Assembly: GCF_001983175.1 (NCBI RefSeq)
Contig: NZ_MNPW01000004.1
Span: forward strand, 62,001 to 126,000
DNA: 64,000 nt
Origin: Pseudomonas cedrina subsp. cedrina
GTDB lineage: Bacteria > Pseudomonadota > Gammaproteobacteria > Pseudomonadales > Pseudomonadaceae
Reading direction: 5' to 3'
Position numbers and translations under genes: made by a program. Position 1 is the stretch's first letter; each line of letters opens with the position of its first letter. This document shows, one piece after another, positions 29,809 to 39,207 of this stretch. Below the pieces are notes generated by a model. It saw only the letters and a program-made list of their open reading frames with translations, was not told the DNA's origin and did no database searches.

Positions 29809-30771
29809 ATGTCCGATAAAATTGAACTTCGCGCAGAGGTGCCGTCCGAATTGGGCGGCCAACGCCTCGATCAAGTCGCCGCACAATTATTCGCTGAGCA
29901 CTCGCGCTCGCGCCTTTCCGCCTGGATCAAAGACGGCCGCCTGACTGTGGATGGAGCGGTTATCCGCCCGCGAGACATAGTCCATGGCGGTGCGATTCTT
30001 GAGCTGACCGCCGAGCAGGAAGCCCAGGGAGAATGGGTCGCCCAGGACATCGAGCTGGACATCGTCTATGAAGACGACGACATCCTGGTCATCAACAAAC
30101 CCGCAGGCCTGGTGGTTCACCCGGCGGCCGGGCACGCTGATGGCACCCTGCTCAATGCCTTGCTGCACCACGTGCCGGACATCGTCAACGTTCCGCGCTG
30201 CGGCATCGTGCACCGTCTGGACAAGGACACCACCGGCTTGATGGTGGTGGCCAAGACCATTCAGGCGCAGACGCAGTTGGTCACACAATTGCAAAGCCGC
30301 AGCGTCAGCCGTATCTACGAGTGCATCGTGATCGGCGTGGTGGTGGCCGGTGGCAAGATCAACGCGCCGATCGGTCGTCACGGCCAGCAGCGCCAGCGTA
30401 TGGCGGTGATGGAGGGCGGCAAGCAGGCCGTCAGCCACTACCGTGTACTCGAGCGTTTCCGCTCCCACACCCATGTGCGGGTCAAACTGGAAACCGGGCG
30501 TACCCACCAGATTCGCGTGCACATGGCCCACATCAACTTCCCGTTGGTCGGGGATCCGGCCTACGGCGGCCGCTTCCGCATCCCGCCGGCAGCCAGCCAA
30601 ACCATGGTTGAATCGCTCAAGACCTTCCCGCGCCAGGCACTGCATGCACGTTTCCTTGAGCTGGACCATCCGACGAGCGGTAAGCGAATGAGCTGGGAAT
30701 CGCCTCTGCCGGACGATCTGGTCTGGTTGCTGTCGCTGCTCAAGCAGGATCGCGAGGCGTTTATCGGATGA
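29809..30771 (+). CDS. rluD: 23S rRNA pseudouridine synthase D
   Basis: Makes pseudouridines 1911, 1915 and 1917 in 23S rRNA. The 320-residue protein has an N-terminal S4 RNA-binding domain (RLDQVAAQLFAEHSRSRLS), the catalytic aspartate in HRLDKDTTGLMVVAK, and GRTHQIRVHMAH. It overlaps pgeF by ATGA. Confidence 0.95.
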   Translation: MSDKIELRAEVPSELGGQRLDQVAAQLFAEHSRSRLSAWIKDGRLTVDGAVIRPRDIVHGGAILELTAEQEAQGEWVAQDIELDIVYEDDDILVINKPAGLVVHPAAGHADGTLLNALLHHVPDIVNVPRCGIVHRLDKDTTGLMVVAKTIQAQTQLVTQLQSRSVSRIYECIVIGVVVAGGKINAPIGRHGQQRQRMAVMEGGKQAVSHYRVLERFRSHTHVRVKLETGRTHQIRVHMAHINFPLVGDPAYGGRFRIPPAASQTMVESLKTFPRQALHARFLELDHPTSGKRMSWESPLPDDLVWLLSLLKQDREAFIG

Positions 30772-31493
30772 ATGACTGGCTGATTCCTGACTGGCCTGCG
30801 CCGGCTCGGGTGAAGGCCTGCGTCACCACCCGCTCGGGCGGCGTCAGTCTGGCGCCGTTCGACACCCTCAACCTGGGCGATCACGTCGAGGACAACCTGC
30901 AAGCCGTCCTTGAAAATCGCCGTCGTCTTACCGATGCCTTCGCGATCCAGCCGGCCTGGTTGCGTCAGGTCCACGGCGTGACCGTGGTCGAGGCCGACCC
31001 GAGCCGTACGGTCGAAGCCGACGGCAGCTGGACCGGTACGCCTGGCATCGCCTGCACCTCAATGACTGCCGATTGCCTGCCCGCGTTGTTCTGCAACCGC
31101 GCCGGCACCCGCGTAGCGGCGGCCCATGCCGGCTGGCGTGGCTTGGCGGCGGGCGTGCTGGAAGCAACGGTCGAGCGCCTCGATGCCAGGCCTGAAGACG
31201 TGTTGGTCTGGCTCGGCCCGGCAATCGGTCCGCAAGCCTTTGAAGTCGGCCCGGAAGTGCGTGACGCCTTCATGCAGCAACTGCCGGCCACCGCCGAAGC
31301 CTTTGTGCCGAGCGGCAATCCCGGCAAGTTCATGGCCGATATCTATCAGCTGGCCCGCCTGCGCCTCGCCGCACGCGGCGTCACTGCTGTATATGGTGGC
31401 GGTTTATGCACGGTGACCGACCCGCGTTTCTTTTCGTACCGGCGCAGTTCGCGCACCGGACGTTTTGCCTCCCTTGTCTGGCTTGACCGCTAG
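30768..31493 (+). CDS. pgeF: Peptidoglycan editing factor PgeF (YfiH)
   Basis: A 241-residue YfiH/RlmK-fold protein (multicopper polyphenol-oxidase-like). The motifs LRQVHGVTVVEA, MTADCLPALF, AAAHAGWRGLAAGV and GGLCTVTDPRFFSYRR are those of the family. PgeF removes wrongly built peptidoglycan precursors with L-Ser; purine nucleoside phosphorylase activity is also known for the family. It is coupled to rluD by a 4-base overlap. Confidence 0.9.
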   Translation: MNDWLIPDWPAPARVKACVTTRSGGVSLAPFDTLNLGDHVEDNLQAVLENRRRLTDAFAIQPAWLRQVHGVTVVEADPSRTVEADGSWTGTPGIACTSMTADCLPALFCNRAGTRVAAAHAGWRGLAAGVLEATVERLDARPEDVLVWLGPAIGPQAFEVGPEVRDAFMQQLPATAEAFVPSGNPGKFMADIYQLARLRLAARGVTAVYGGGLCTVTDPRFFSYRRSSRTGRFASLVWLDR

Positions 31494-31539
31494 ACTCTCC
31501 TGATCTGGGTCACTACTGATCCATATCACCCGTCGCTCG

Positions 31540-31568
31540 CTTGAATCCTCCAGAATCCACCCCATCTA
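31540..31568 (+). promoter_or_regulatory. Sigma-32 heat-shock promoter of clpB
   Basis: CTTGAA at 31540-31545, a 14-base spacer, and CCCCATCTA at 31560-31568 match the RpoH consensus closely. The start codon of clpB lies 72 bases downstream. Confidence 0.88.
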
Positions 31569-31640
31569 TAAGGGTATCTGGCAGGTTTCTTCATTCAGGA
31601 ATGTTTTATAGCTCCGGCCTGCTCAAAAGGAAGGTGACTA

Positions 31641-34205
31641 ATGCGTATTGATCGTTTAACCAGCAAATTACAGTTGGCACTGTCTGACTCCCAATCCTTG
31701 GCGGTGGGCCTCGACCACCCGGCCATCGAGCCCGCGCACTTGATGCAAGCGCTCCTGGAACAGCAAGGTGGTTCCATCAAGCCCCTGCTGATGCAGGTGG
31801 GTTTCGACGTCAACAGCCTGCGCAAGGAGTTGAGCAAAGAGCTCGACCAACTGCCAAAAATCCAGAACCCGACCGGCGACGTGAACATGTCCCAGGATCT
31901 GGCGCGCCTGCTCAACCAGGCAGACCGCCTGGCGCAGCAAAAGGGTGACCAGTTCATCTCCAGCGAACTGGTGCTGCTTGCCGCGATGGACGAAAACAGC
32001 AAGCTCGGCAAGTTGTTGCTGGGCCAGGGCGTGAGCAAAAAAGCCCTGGAAAACGCCATCAACAACCTGCGTGGCGGCGATGCCGTCAACGACCCTAACC
32101 ACGAGGAGTCGCGCCAGGCCCTGGATAAATACACCGTCGACCTGACCAAACGCGCCGAAGAAGGCAAGCTTGACCCGGTGATCGGCCGTGACGATGAAAT
32201 CCGTCGCACTATCCAGGTCCTGCAGCGCCGCACCAAGAACAACCCGGTGCTGATCGGCGAGCCTGGCGTGGGTAAAACCGCGATCGCCGAAGGCCTGGCC
32301 CAGCGCATCATCAATGGCGAGGTGCCGGACGGCCTCAAGGGCAAGCGCCTGCTGTCGCTGGACATGGGGTCGCTGATCGCCGGTGCCAAGTTCCGCGGTG
32401 AATTCGAAGAGCGCCTTAAATCCCTGCTCAATGAGCTGTCGAAGCAGGAAGGGCAGATCATTCTGTTCATCGACGAATTGCACACCATGGTCGGCGCCGG
32501 CAAAGGCGAAGGCTCGATGGACGCCGGCAATATGCTCAAGCCCGCCTTGGCGCGGGGTGAATTGCACTGCGTGGGTGCCACCACGCTCAACGAGTATCGC
32601 CAGTACATCGAAAAGGACGCCGCCCTTGAACGGCGCTTCCAGAAAGTGCTGGTGGAAGAACCGAGCGAAGAAGACACCATCGCGATTCTGCGTGGCCTGA
32701 AAGAGCGCTATGAGGTGCACCATAAGGTGGCCATCACTGACGGCGCGATCATTGCGGCGGCCAAATTAAGCCACCGCTACATCACCGACCGCCAGTTGCC
32801 CGACAAGGCCATCGACCTGATCGACGAAGCGGCCAGCCGTATCCGCATGGAGATCGACTCCAAGCCGGAAGTGCTCGACCGCCTGGATCGGCGCTTGATT
32901 CAATTGAAAGTCGAGTCCCAGGCGCTGAAGAAAGAAGAAGACGAGGCGGCGAAGAAACGCCTGGAAAAACTTCAGGAAGAAATCGTCCGCCTGGAACGCG
33001 AGTATTCGGACCTGGAAGAAATCTGGACCTCGGAGAAAGCCGAAGTGCAGGGCTCCGCGCAGATCCAGCAAAAGATCGAGCAGTCGCGACAGGAACTGGA
33101 AGCCGCGCGCCGTAAAGGCGACCTGAACCGCATGGCCGAGTTGCAATACGGGGTGATCCCGGATCTGGAACGCAGCCTGCAGATGGTCGATCAGCACGGT
33201 AAAAGCGAGAACCAGTTGCTGCGCAGCAAGGTCACCGAGGAAGAAATTGCCGAAGTCGTGTCGAAATGGACCGGCATCCCGGTGTCGAAAATGCTCGAAG
33301 GCGAGCGCGACAAGCTGCTGAAAATGGAAAGCCTGTTGCACCAGCGCGTCATCGGCCAGGAAGAGGCGGTGGTCGCGGTCTCCAACGCGGTGCGGCGTTC
33401 CCGGGCCGGGCTGTCCGACCCGAACCGTCCGAGCGGCTCGTTCATGTTCCTCGGCCCGACCGGTGTGGGTAAGACCGAGTTGTGCAAGGCCCTGGCCGAG
33501 TTCCTCTTCGATACCGAAGAGGCGATGGTGCGGATCGATATGTCCGAGTTCATGGAAAAACACTCGGTGGCTCGCTTGATCGGTGCGCCACCAGGCTACG
33601 TGGGCTACGAGGAGGGTGGTTACCTGACCGAAGCCGTGCGGCGCAAGCCTTACTCGGTGATCCTGCTGGATGAGGTCGAGAAGGCGCACCCGGATGTGTT
33701 CAACATCCTGCTGCAGGTGTTGGAAGATGGCCGCCTGACGGACAGCCACGGGCGTACCGTGGACTTTCGCAACACGGTGATCGTGATGACCTCCAACCTG
33801 GGCTCTTCGCAGATCCAGGAGTTGGTCGGTGATCGCGAAGCCCAGCGCGCCGCGGTGATGGATGCACTGACCAGCCACTTCCGCCCGGAATTCATCAACC
33901 GGGTCGACGAAGTGGTGATCTTCGAGCCATTGGCGCGGGATCAGATCGCGGGTATTACCGAGATCCAACTGGGCCGCCTGCGCAGCCGTCTGGCCGAGCG
34001 CGAGTTGTCGCTGGAACTGAGCCGCGAGGCATTGGACAAGCTGATCGCGGTGGGTTACGACCCGGTGTATGGCGCACGGCCGTTGAAGCGTGCGATCCAG
34101 CGCTGGATCGAAAACCCGCTGGCCCAGCTGATCCTGTCGGGCAGCTTTATGCCGGGCACCAGCGTCGAGGCGACCGTGGAAAACGACGAAATCGTCTTCC
34201 ACTGA
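31641..34205 (+). CDS. clpB: ATP-dependent disaggregase ClpB
   Basis: A hexameric AAA+ chaperone that rescues aggregated proteins with DnaK. The 854-residue protein has a Clp-N domain, NBD1 (Walker [14 protein letters not shown]), the coiled-coil M domain (about residues 400-540, rich in Glu/Lys/Arg), and NBD2 (Walker [14 protein letters not shown], sensor [13 protein letters not shown]). GGAAGGT precedes the ATG. Its promoter is of the sigma-32 type, and a strong terminator follows. Confidence 0.97.
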   Translation: MRIDRLTSKLQLALSDSQSLAVGLDHPAIEPAHLMQALLEQQGGSIKPLLMQVGFDVNSLRKELSKELDQLPKIQNPTGDVNMSQDLARLLNQADRLAQQKGDQFISSELVLLAAMDENSKLGKLLLGQGVSKKALENAINNLRGGDAVNDPNHEESRQALDKYTVDLTKRAEEGKLDPVIGRDDEIRRTIQVLQRRTKNNPVLIGEPGVGKTAIAEGLAQRIINGEVPDGLKGKRLLSLDMGSLIAGAKFRGEFEERLKSLLNELSKQEGQIILFIDELHTMVGAGKGEGSMDAGNMLKPALARGELHCVGATTLNEYRQYIEKDAALERRFQKVLVEEPSEEDTIAILRGLKERYEVHHKVAITDGAIIAAAKLSHRYITDRQLPDKAIDLIDEAASRIRMEIDSKPEVLDRLDRRLIQLKVESQALKKEEDEAAKKRLEKLQEEIVRLEREYSDLEEIWTSEKAEVQGSAQIQQKIEQSRQELEAARRKGDLNRMAELQYGVIPDLERSLQMVDQHGKSENQLLRSKVTEEEIAEVVSKWTGIPVSKMLEGERDKLLKMESLLHQRVIGQEEAVVAVSNAVRRSRAGLSDPNRPSGSFMFLGPTGVGKTELCKALAEFLFDTEEAMVRIDMSEFMEKHSVARLIGAPPGYVGYEEGGYLTEAVRRKPYSVILLDEVEKAHPDVFNILLQVLEDGRLTDSHGRTVDFRNTVIVMTSNLGSSQIQELVGDREAQRAAVMDALTSHFRPEFINRVDEVVIFEPLARDQIAGITEIQLGRLRSRLAERELSLELSREALDKLIAVGYDPVYGARPLKRAIQRWIENPLAQLILSGSFMPGTSVEATVENDEIVFH

Positions 34206-34228
34206 GCCCGGGCTGCAGGCCGATAAGA

Positions 34229-34259
34229 CAAGGCCCCGCATTGCGGGGCCTTTTTTTTC
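34229..34259 (+). terminator. Factor-independent terminator after clpB
   Basis: AGGCCCCGC and GCGGGGCCT arms are followed by eight Ts, 24 bases after the clpB stop codon. The remaining 130 bases before the tRNA promoter show no gene or clear motif. Confidence 0.92.
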
Positions 34260-34390
34260 GATAGGGCGTTGAACTGTAAGGCAAAGGCTTGTAAAGTGCG
34301 CCCCGCAGCAACGTCAGCCCACGGGTTTCTTCTCCCCAAGAAGAAATCAGAAAGAAGCGCAAATCATTGTCTTAAAAGCAATTTAAAGGG

Positions 34391-34418
34391 TTGACAGGGG
34401 TTTTTAAGATTGTAGAAT
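34391..34418 (+). promoter_or_regulatory. Promoter of the tRNA-Asn/Pro/Lys operon
   Basis: TTGACA (34391-34396) and TAGAAT (34413-34418) are 16 bases apart. A GC-rich GCGCGCC follows the -10 at 34420-34426, as in stringently controlled promoters. The first tRNA starts 89 bases after the -10. Confidence 0.75.
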
Positions 34419-34506
34419 AGCGCGCCTCAGACACATGAACGTAGCGATACGGGCAAGTCGAAGAGAAGGTTACACCGCTGTAAAGTTGCACTTTGAAATA
34501 TGTAGT

Positions 34507-34582
34507 TCCGTGATAGCTCAGTCGGTAGAGCAAATGACTGTTAATCATTGGGTCCCAGGTTCGAGTCCTGGTCACGGAGCCA
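34507..34582 (+). tRNA. tRNA-Asn (anticodon GTT)
   Basis: A 76-base cloverleaf: acceptor TCCGTGA/TCACGGA, D arm TAGCTCAGTCGGTAGAGCA, anticodon loop CTGTTAA, T loop TTCGAGT, CCA encoded. First of a tRNA cluster. Confidence 0.97.
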
Positions 34583-34591
34583 ATTTCAAAC

Positions 34592-34668
34592 CGGGGTATA
34601 GCGCAGTCCGGTAGCGCGCCTGCTTTGGGAGCAGGATGTCGGGAGTTCGAATCCCCCTACCCCGACCA
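34592..34668 (+). tRNA. tRNA-Pro (anticodon TGG), copy 1
   Basis: A 77-base cloverleaf with acceptor CGGGGTA/TACCCCG, anticodon loop CTTTGGGA, T loop TTCGAAT, CCA encoded. A nearly identical copy lies at 34844-34920. Confidence 0.96.
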
Positions 34669-34673
34669 TATTT

Positions 34674-34749
34674 GGGTCGTTAGCTCAGTTGGTAGAGCAG
34701 TTGGCTTTTAACCAATTGGTCGTAGGTTCGAATCCCACACGACCCACCA
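34674..34749 (+). tRNA. tRNA-Lys (anticodon TTT)
   Basis: A 76-base cloverleaf: acceptor GGGTCGT/ACGACCC, anticodon loop CTTTTAA, T loop TTCGAAT, CCA encoded. Confidence 0.97.
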
Positions 34750-34813
34750 TTTTTGAGACCAGTTAACGCTGGAATCAGATCTTAAGATCAGAGGCCAAAA
34801 GCGCTGATCGAAG

Positions 34814-34840
34814 AAGGCGACTGAAAGGTCGCCTTTTTTT
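34814..34840 (+). terminator. Terminator between tRNA-Lys and the second tRNA-Pro
   Basis: AAGGCGAC and GTCGCCTT arms with loop TGAAAG are followed by a T-run. It separates copy 2 of tRNA-Pro from the first three tRNAs. Confidence 0.85.
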
Positions 34841-34843
34841 TAC

Positions 34844-34920
34844 CGGGGTATAGCGCAGTCCGGTAGCGCGCCTGCTTTGGGAGCAGGATGTCAGGAGTTC
34901 GAATCCCCTTACCCCGACCA
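34844..34920 (+). tRNA. tRNA-Pro (anticodon TGG), copy 2
   Basis: A 77-base cloverleaf, CCA encoded. It differs from copy 1 by two bases in the T stem: GGGAG/CCCCC becomes AGGAG/CCCCT, which swaps a G-C for an A-U pair. It begins right after a terminator T-run, so how it is transcribed is unclear. It may depend on readthrough. Confidence 0.93.
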
Positions 34921-34924
34921 TATT

Positions 34925-34961
34925 AAAAATCCTCGTATCGAAAGATACGGGGATTTTTTTT
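34925..34961 (+). terminator. Factor-independent terminator after tRNA-Pro copy 2
   Basis: AAATCC-TCGTATC pairs with GATACG-GGATTT around a GAAA loop, then a T-run. It ends the tRNA cluster. Confidence 0.88.
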
Positions 34962-34995
34962 GCGCGCACAAATCCTGAACTCACCGCAAACAGAA

Positions 34996-35084
34996 TGTGG
35001 GAGCGGACTTGCTCGCGAAAGCGGTGGTTCAGTGCCAGATGTACTGGCTGACACACCGCTTTCGCGAGCAAGCCCGCTCCCACA
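34996..35084. repeat. REPIN (TGTGGGAGCGGACTTGCTCGCG type)
   Basis: Arms TGTGGGAGCGGACTTGCTCG and the inverted CGAGCAAGCCCGCTCCCACA flank a 37-base loop. It is a near relative of the REPIN at 60793 and the half REP at 48752. It lies between the tRNA terminator and the convergent ndh. Confidence 0.9.
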
Positions 35085-35098
35085 TGGGTTTTGTGGTG

Positions 35099-36397
35099 TT
35101 AGTGGAGTTTGAGTCTAGGCTCGGTGCCGCCCCCAATCTTGCTGCCCAACATCAACATCGCCGTACGGAAAACCCCATACAGCGCCATCTGGTGCATGCG
35201 GTACAGCGACACATAAAACATCCGCGCCAACCAGCCTTCCAACATCACGCTGCCCGTCAGGTTACCCATCAAGTTACCCACCGCCGAAAACCGCGACAGC
35301 GAGATCAGCGAGCCGTAGTCGGTGTACTTGTAGCTTGGCAGTGCCTTGCCTTCGATGCGCAGCTTCAGCGACTTGGCCAGCAGCGAGGCTTGTTGGTGCG
35401 CCGCCTGGGCCCGTGGCGGCACATTGCGGTCGGTGCCGACTTGCGGGCAGGCCGCGCAGTCGCCAAAGGCAAAGATGTTTTCGTCGCGGGTGGTTTGCAG
35501 TGTCGGCAATACTTGCAGTTGATTGATGCGGTTGGTTTCCAGGCCATCGATGTCCTTGAGGAAGCCCGGTGCGCGAATGCCGGCGGCCCAGACCTTGAGG
35601 CTGGCGGGGATGATCTGGCCGCTGCTGGTGATCAGGGCATCGGCCGTCACTTCACTGACCGCCGAGTTTGTCAGTACCGTTACCCCGAGCTTCTCCAGGG
35701 TTTTATGCACCGGCACGCCGATACGCTCCGGCAGCGCGGGCAACACCCGTGGGCCGGCCTCGATCAGGGTGATGTGCATGTTTTCCGGCTTGATGCGGTC
35801 CAGGCCATAGGCGGCCAGTTCGTGGGCGGCGTTATGCAACTCGGCGGCCAGCTCGACCCCGGTAGCACCGGCGCCGACGATGGCGACGCTGATTTTTTCC
35901 ACCACGTCGGTCTGCCCGGCGTGGGCGCGCAGGTAGTGGTTGAGCAATTGCTGGTGGAAGCGCTCGGCCTGCTTGCGGGTATCGAGGAACAGGCAATGTT
36001 GCGCCGCGCCTTCGGTGCCGAAATCGTTGGTGGTGCTGCCGACCGCGATGACCAGGCTGTCATAGCCCAGCACGCGCGCAGGCACCAGCTCACGGCCTTC
36101 TTCATCGAGGGTGGCGGCCAGCTGGATCTTCTTCTGTTCACGGTCAAGCCCGCTCATGCGCCCCAGTTGGAACTCGAAGTGGTTCCATTTGGCCTGGGCG
36201 ACATAGTTGAGTTCGTCTTCCGACGAGTTCAGCGAGCCGGCCGCCACTTCGTGCAGCAAGGGCTTCCAGATGTGAGTCAGGTTGGTGTCCACCAGTGTGA
36301 TGCTGGCGGTGCCGCGCTTGCCCAGGGTCTTACCCAGGCGGGTCGCCAACTCCAGGCCGCCGGCGCCGCCGCCGACGATAATAATACGATGGGTCAT
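35099..36397 (-). CDS. ndh: Type II NADH dehydrogenase
   Basis: A single-subunit, non-proton-pumping NADH:quinone oxidoreductase on the inner membrane. The 432-residue protein has the FAD motif RIIIVGGGAGGLELATRLG and the NADH motif ISVAIVGAGATGVELAAEL, then NIFAFGDCAACPQ. The C-terminal part (LEGWLARMFYVSLYRMHQM) is the amphipathic membrane anchor. ATG at 36395-36397 is used; upstream is a leftover five codons. Downstream of the tRNA cluster, with a REPIN at its end. Confidence 0.94.
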   Translation of the reverse strand: MTHRIIIVGGGAGGLELATRLGKTLGKRGTASITLVDTNLTHIWKPLLHEVAAGSLNSSEDELNYVAQAKWNHFEFQLGRMSGLDREQKKIQLAATLDEEGRELVPARVLGYDSLVIAVGSTTNDFGTEGAAQHCLFLDTRKQAERFHQQLLNHYLRAHAGQTDVVEKISVAIVGAGATGVELAAELHNAAHELAAYGLDRIKPENMHITLIEAGPRVLPALPERIGVPVHKTLEKLGVTVLTNSAVSEVTADALITSSGQIIPASLKVWAAGIRAPGFLKDIDGLETNRINQLQVLPTLQTTRDENIFAFGDCAACPQVGTDRNVPPRAQAAHQQASLLAKSLKLRIEGKALPSYKYTDYGSLISLSRFSAVGNLMGNLTGSVMLEGWLARMFYVSLYRMHQMALYGVFRTAMLMLGSKIGGGTEPRLKLH

Positions 36398-36457
36398 GGG
36401 GATATCTCGCAAGGCTAAAGGAAATCGGAGCAGTTACCCCCGCGAGCGCCAGGCAGC

Positions 36458-36631
36458 TCATAGCGTCAGGTAACTCAAAAGGCGACTCAGCAGGCCGAGG
36501 CCGATCACCACGGCAAGCACTACACCCAGGAGCAGCCACGGCCGGAAAGGCTTGCGCTCGACCTGGTGTTGAGAGAGTTGCAGGTACTCTTCGACATGCT
36601 GTTGGTCATCGGGGTTCAGGCGGCTGGTCAT
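36458..36631 (-). CDS. DUF3094 small membrane protein
   Basis: A 57-residue protein: a charged N-terminus (SRLNPDDQQHVEEYLQL) and one C-terminal membrane helix (LLLGVVLAVVIGLGLL). This layout matches DUF3094, of unknown function. ATG at 36629-36631, cut from a longer frame because the family begins MTSRLNP. It lies 60 bases upstream of ndh in the same direction. Confidence 0.78.
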   Translation of the reverse strand: MTSRLNPDDQQHVEEYLQLSQHQVERKPFRPWLLLGVVLAVVIGLGLLSRLLSYLTL

Positions 36632-36687
36632 AAAGGCCTCGTCAGGTAGACGTTGCAAAAGGGCACCACGTTACAGTCCCGCCGGCA

Positions 36688-37317
36688 TCAGAGGCTGATG
36701 CCCACGTCGAATACTACGCTGCGGCCCAGGTTATTGCGCAAGAAGTCCGGCGCGTCCGGGTGAGCGAACAGCACCCGGGCAAAGGTCGGTCCCACCAGCG
36801 ATAGCGATCGCCAGCCCTGGCGCAGGTATTCCGTGGGCGGTGGGAAGTGGCTGTTCAGGTCGAGCACTTCGCGCTTGAGGCTGGCGAAGGCGACGATATC
36901 CAACTCCCCCAGGTCCATGCCGCGTTCTTTGTAGTTATGCGCCTTCTTGCGCAAGGTGGGCGCCAGACGCAATAAAAACTCATGGGCCGGGATGCGTCGC
37001 GGCTTGGCTTCGCGCCGCACCAACTGGCTGAGGGAGAAGGCGCTGCGCCGACGCAGCAGTTCGTCGCGCCATTCATCGTTCAGCCGGCGGCCTTCGTCGA
37101 GCACGAAAAACACCTCGAAACTGGCATCGCGAAACAACACGTCCGGCGGTTCTTGCCCGGCGGCATGAAACTCTTCGCCCCGGTAGGGCACGTTCAGGCC
37201 CTGCAACAGCCGCTGGCAGACCCAACGCTCACGCTCCCATTTGCGGGCATTGGACAAGAACGCATTGGCTTGTTCGGCCGCTACGGTGAGCAGGCGCAAA
37301 TAATCTGAGTCATCCAT
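36688..37317 (-). CDS. DUF1780 protein
   Basis: A 209-residue protein (MDDSDYLRLLTVAAEQANAF...VVFDVGISL) that matches DUF1780, a family seen in Pseudomonas with no known activity. It includes an Arg/Lys-rich helix (LRKKAHNYKERG). ATG at 37315-37317 was chosen; another lies two codons later. It is divergent from the ECF-type permease gene. Confidence 0.8.
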   Translation of the reverse strand: MDDSDYLRLLTVAAEQANAFLSNARKWERERWVCQRLLQGLNVPYRGEEFHAAGQEPPDVLFRDASFEVFFVLDEGRRLNDEWRDELLRRRSAFSLSQLVRREAKPRRIPAHEFLLRLAPTLRKKAHNYKERGMDLGELDIVAFASLKREVLDLNSHFPPPTEYLRQGWRSLSLVGPTFARVLFAHPDAPDFLRNNLGRSVVFDVGISL

Positions 37318-37420
37318 GGTTAGCAGCTTAGCGCCCAAATCATGACCGCAGGAAGTCCCGCTATCAAACGTCGGTGTAGACTGACCACTCGACCGAGGGT
37401 CCAACAGGGAGAGTGCTGCC

Positions 37421-38110
37421 GTGATCAGTGCCGCGATGCTGGCGCCGACAACTCTGGGTGTCGGCTGGCTGTTGTTTACGCCCGTGGTGCTGTGGGCGCT
37501 CCTGCGCTCACCCTGGGTCGAGTTGTTTGCCGACCGACGGCGCCAGCATTTGCTGTTCGGCACGGTGTTCGCGCTGTTCATGCTGTGGCTGGTACGAAGG
37601 GATTTCGATACCGGTGTGTCCTACCACTTTATCGGCATGACCGCCGTGACCTTGCTGCTGGATTGGCCTCTGGCGATTGTCGGCGGCTTTGCCGCGCAGT
37701 TGGGTTTAGTCCTGTTGGGGCGCCAGGACCTGGCAGCCGTTGGCGTCAACGGCCTGCTGCTGGTCGTGCTGCCGGTGCTGGTCGCTGAAACGTGCGCGTT
37801 GCTGGTCGAGCGCGCGCAACCGCGTAACCCCTTTGTGTATATCTTCTGCTGCGGCTTTTTCGCCGCCGCGCTGTCAGCCTTGCTCTGTCTGTTGGTCGGG
37901 CTGGGGCTTTTGTGGTTCGACGGCCGCTTTGCCATGCCCGAATGGCTCGAGGACTTTGTTGGCTACCTGTGGCTGATCATCTTCCCCGAGGCTTTTATCA
38001 ACGGCATGGTGATCAGCGCCTTGGTGGTGTTCTGTCCGGAATGGCTGGAGACCTTCAACCGTACCCGCTATCTGTCTGCTCCCTGGAAGGATGACGACCC
38101 ATCGGGTTGA
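37421..38110 (+). CDS. Energy-coupling factor permease-like membrane protein
   Basis: A 229-residue protein with about six membrane segments, annotated in related pseudomonads as an energy-coupling factor ABC transporter permease (CbiM-like). GTG start at 37421, with GGGAG upstream. No ATPase or substrate-binding gene is nearby, so the substrate and whether it works as a transporter are open. Confidence 0.7.
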   Translation: MISAAMLAPTTLGVGWLLFTPVVLWALLRSPWVELFADRRRQHLLFGTVFALFMLWLVRRDFDTGVSYHFIGMTAVTLLLDWPLAIVGGFAAQLGLVLLGRQDLAAVGVNGLLLVVLPVLVAETCALLVERAQPRNPFVYIFCCGFFAAALSALLCLLVGLGLLWFDGRFAMPEWLEDFVGYLWLIIFPEAFINGMVISALVVFCPEWLETFNRTRYLSAPWKDDDPSG

Positions 38111-38174
38111 TCCAGATCAAATCCCGGGCGGACGCGCAGGATCATGCTTTCCAAAATTTTCAGGAGCACCAATC

Positions 38175-38390
38175 ATGAGTGTGTACGAATGGGCACGGCA
38201 GGAGTTGCGCAGAAGCCAGGACGCGGCACAGGAAATCGGTTTTGACCCCGGTTTGACCCTGCGCGCCATGCTGAGCGCGGTCGTGCAGCAGAGCAAGGGT
38301 GTGCGCAGCTTTGAAGACCTGGCCGACGAGCTGCAATACCTTGCAGAGAACCTCGACGACCAGCAGGAATACGCCTTTATGCGCCCTTAG
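38175..38390 (+). CDS. Conserved small protein of unknown function
   Basis: A 71-residue acidic protein beginning [20 protein letters not shown] and ending YAFMRP. AGGAG precedes the ATG at 38175. No family could be named from sequence. It is convergent with yacG, whose stop lies 4 bases from its own. Confidence 0.65.
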   Translation: MSVYEWARQELRRSQDAAQEIGFDPGLTLRAMLSAVVQQSKGVRSFEDLADELQYLAENLDDQQEYAFMRP

Positions 38391-38587
38391 TGGCGCGGCG
38401 GCAGGTCTTCGGAAAACAACTCGTCCTCGGCATCCGGAGCCACGGGAATCTTGTGTTCCTCAGCGGCCCAGGCGCCCAGGTCGATCAGTTTGCAGCGGTC
38501 CGAGCAGAACGGCCGGTTGAGGTTGGTCGCTTTCCATTCCACGGGGGCGCCGCAGGTTGGGCAGTCGACGGTCAAGGGTTGGCTCAT
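38387..38587 (-). CDS. yacG: DNA gyrase inhibitor YacG
   Basis: A 66-residue zinc protein. Four cysteines ([22 protein letters not shown]) bind zinc. YacG binds GyrB and blocks DNA binding by gyrase. Its start overlaps the end of coaE by 4 bases, as expected for this conserved pair. Confidence 0.92.
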   Translation of the reverse strand: MSQPLTVDCPTCGAPVEWKATNLNRPFCSDRCKLIDLGAWAAEEHKIPVAPDAEDELFSEDLPPRH

Positions 38588-39207
38588 GTTCGGCCTCCAC
38601 GCAAAGTAAGGTAAAAGTGGTGCAGTCGCTCGACCTCGCCGTGCAGCCAGGCAAGGTCCCGGTCATTGACCAGTATGTCGTCGGCATGGTTCAGGCGGTC
38701 TTCACGGCTGGACTGGGCCTTGAGAATCGCCTGCACCTGTTGTTCGCTGATGCCGTCGCGCTGCAGGGTACGCTGAATCTGCAGCGATTGCGGCACGTCG
38801 ATCACCAGGATGCGTTGGGTCATGCTGTACTGGCCTGACTCGATCAGCAGTGGCGACACCAATATTGCGTAAGGCGACTGCGCGCGCGCCAGGTGGCTGC
38901 GAATCTCCTCGCCAATCAGCGGATGCAGCAAGGCTTCGAGCCAGCGGCGCTCTTCGGGTACTTCAAAAATCAGCTTGCGCAATGCGCCGCGGTCCAATTG
39001 GCCGTCGGGCAGCAGCACGCCGGCACCAAAGTGTTCGGCGATATGCGCCAGTGCCGGCCGGCCAGGCTCGACCACCCAGCGGGCGGCATGGTCGGCGTCC
39101 ACCAGATCGATACCCAGGTCGATGAAGTGCTGGGCGGCCGCGCTTTTGCCGCTGCCAATGCCGCCGGTGAGCCCGAGAATCCAGGGTGTTGCAACACAAG
39201 TGGTCAT
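38584..39207 (-). CDS. coaE: Dephospho-CoA kinase
   Basis: Final step of CoA synthesis. The 207-residue protein has the P-loop [18 protein letters not shown] near residues 11-28 and [13 protein letters not shown] at 39205-39207 overlaps the pilD stop by ATGA; an N-terminal extension into pilD is out of frame with family length. Operon order is pilC-pilD-coaE-yacG. Confidence 0.95.
   Translation of the reverse strand: MTTCVATPWILGLTGGIGSGKSAAAQHFIDLGIDLVDADHAARWVVEPGRPALAHIAEHFGAGVLLPDGQLDRGALRKLIFEVPEERRWLEALLHPLIGEEIRSHLARAQSPYAILVSPLLIESGQYSMTQRILVIDVPQSLQIQRTLQRDGISEQQVQAILKAQSSREDRLNHADDILVNDRDLAWLHGEVERLHHFYLTLRGGRT

Noticed and set aside
31500..31539. A second promoter of sigma-70 type for clpB.
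   Set aside because: The candidate -35 and -10 hexamers are poor; only the sigma-32 site is convincing.
34592..34920. Second tRNA-Pro considered as a pseudogene.
   Set aside because: All stems pair, the T-stem change is compensatory, and CCA is encoded, so it can be functional.
37421..38110. A complete ECF transporter around the permease-like gene.
   Set aside because: No ATPase, T-component or S-component genes are adjacent, so a functional transporter cannot be claimed.
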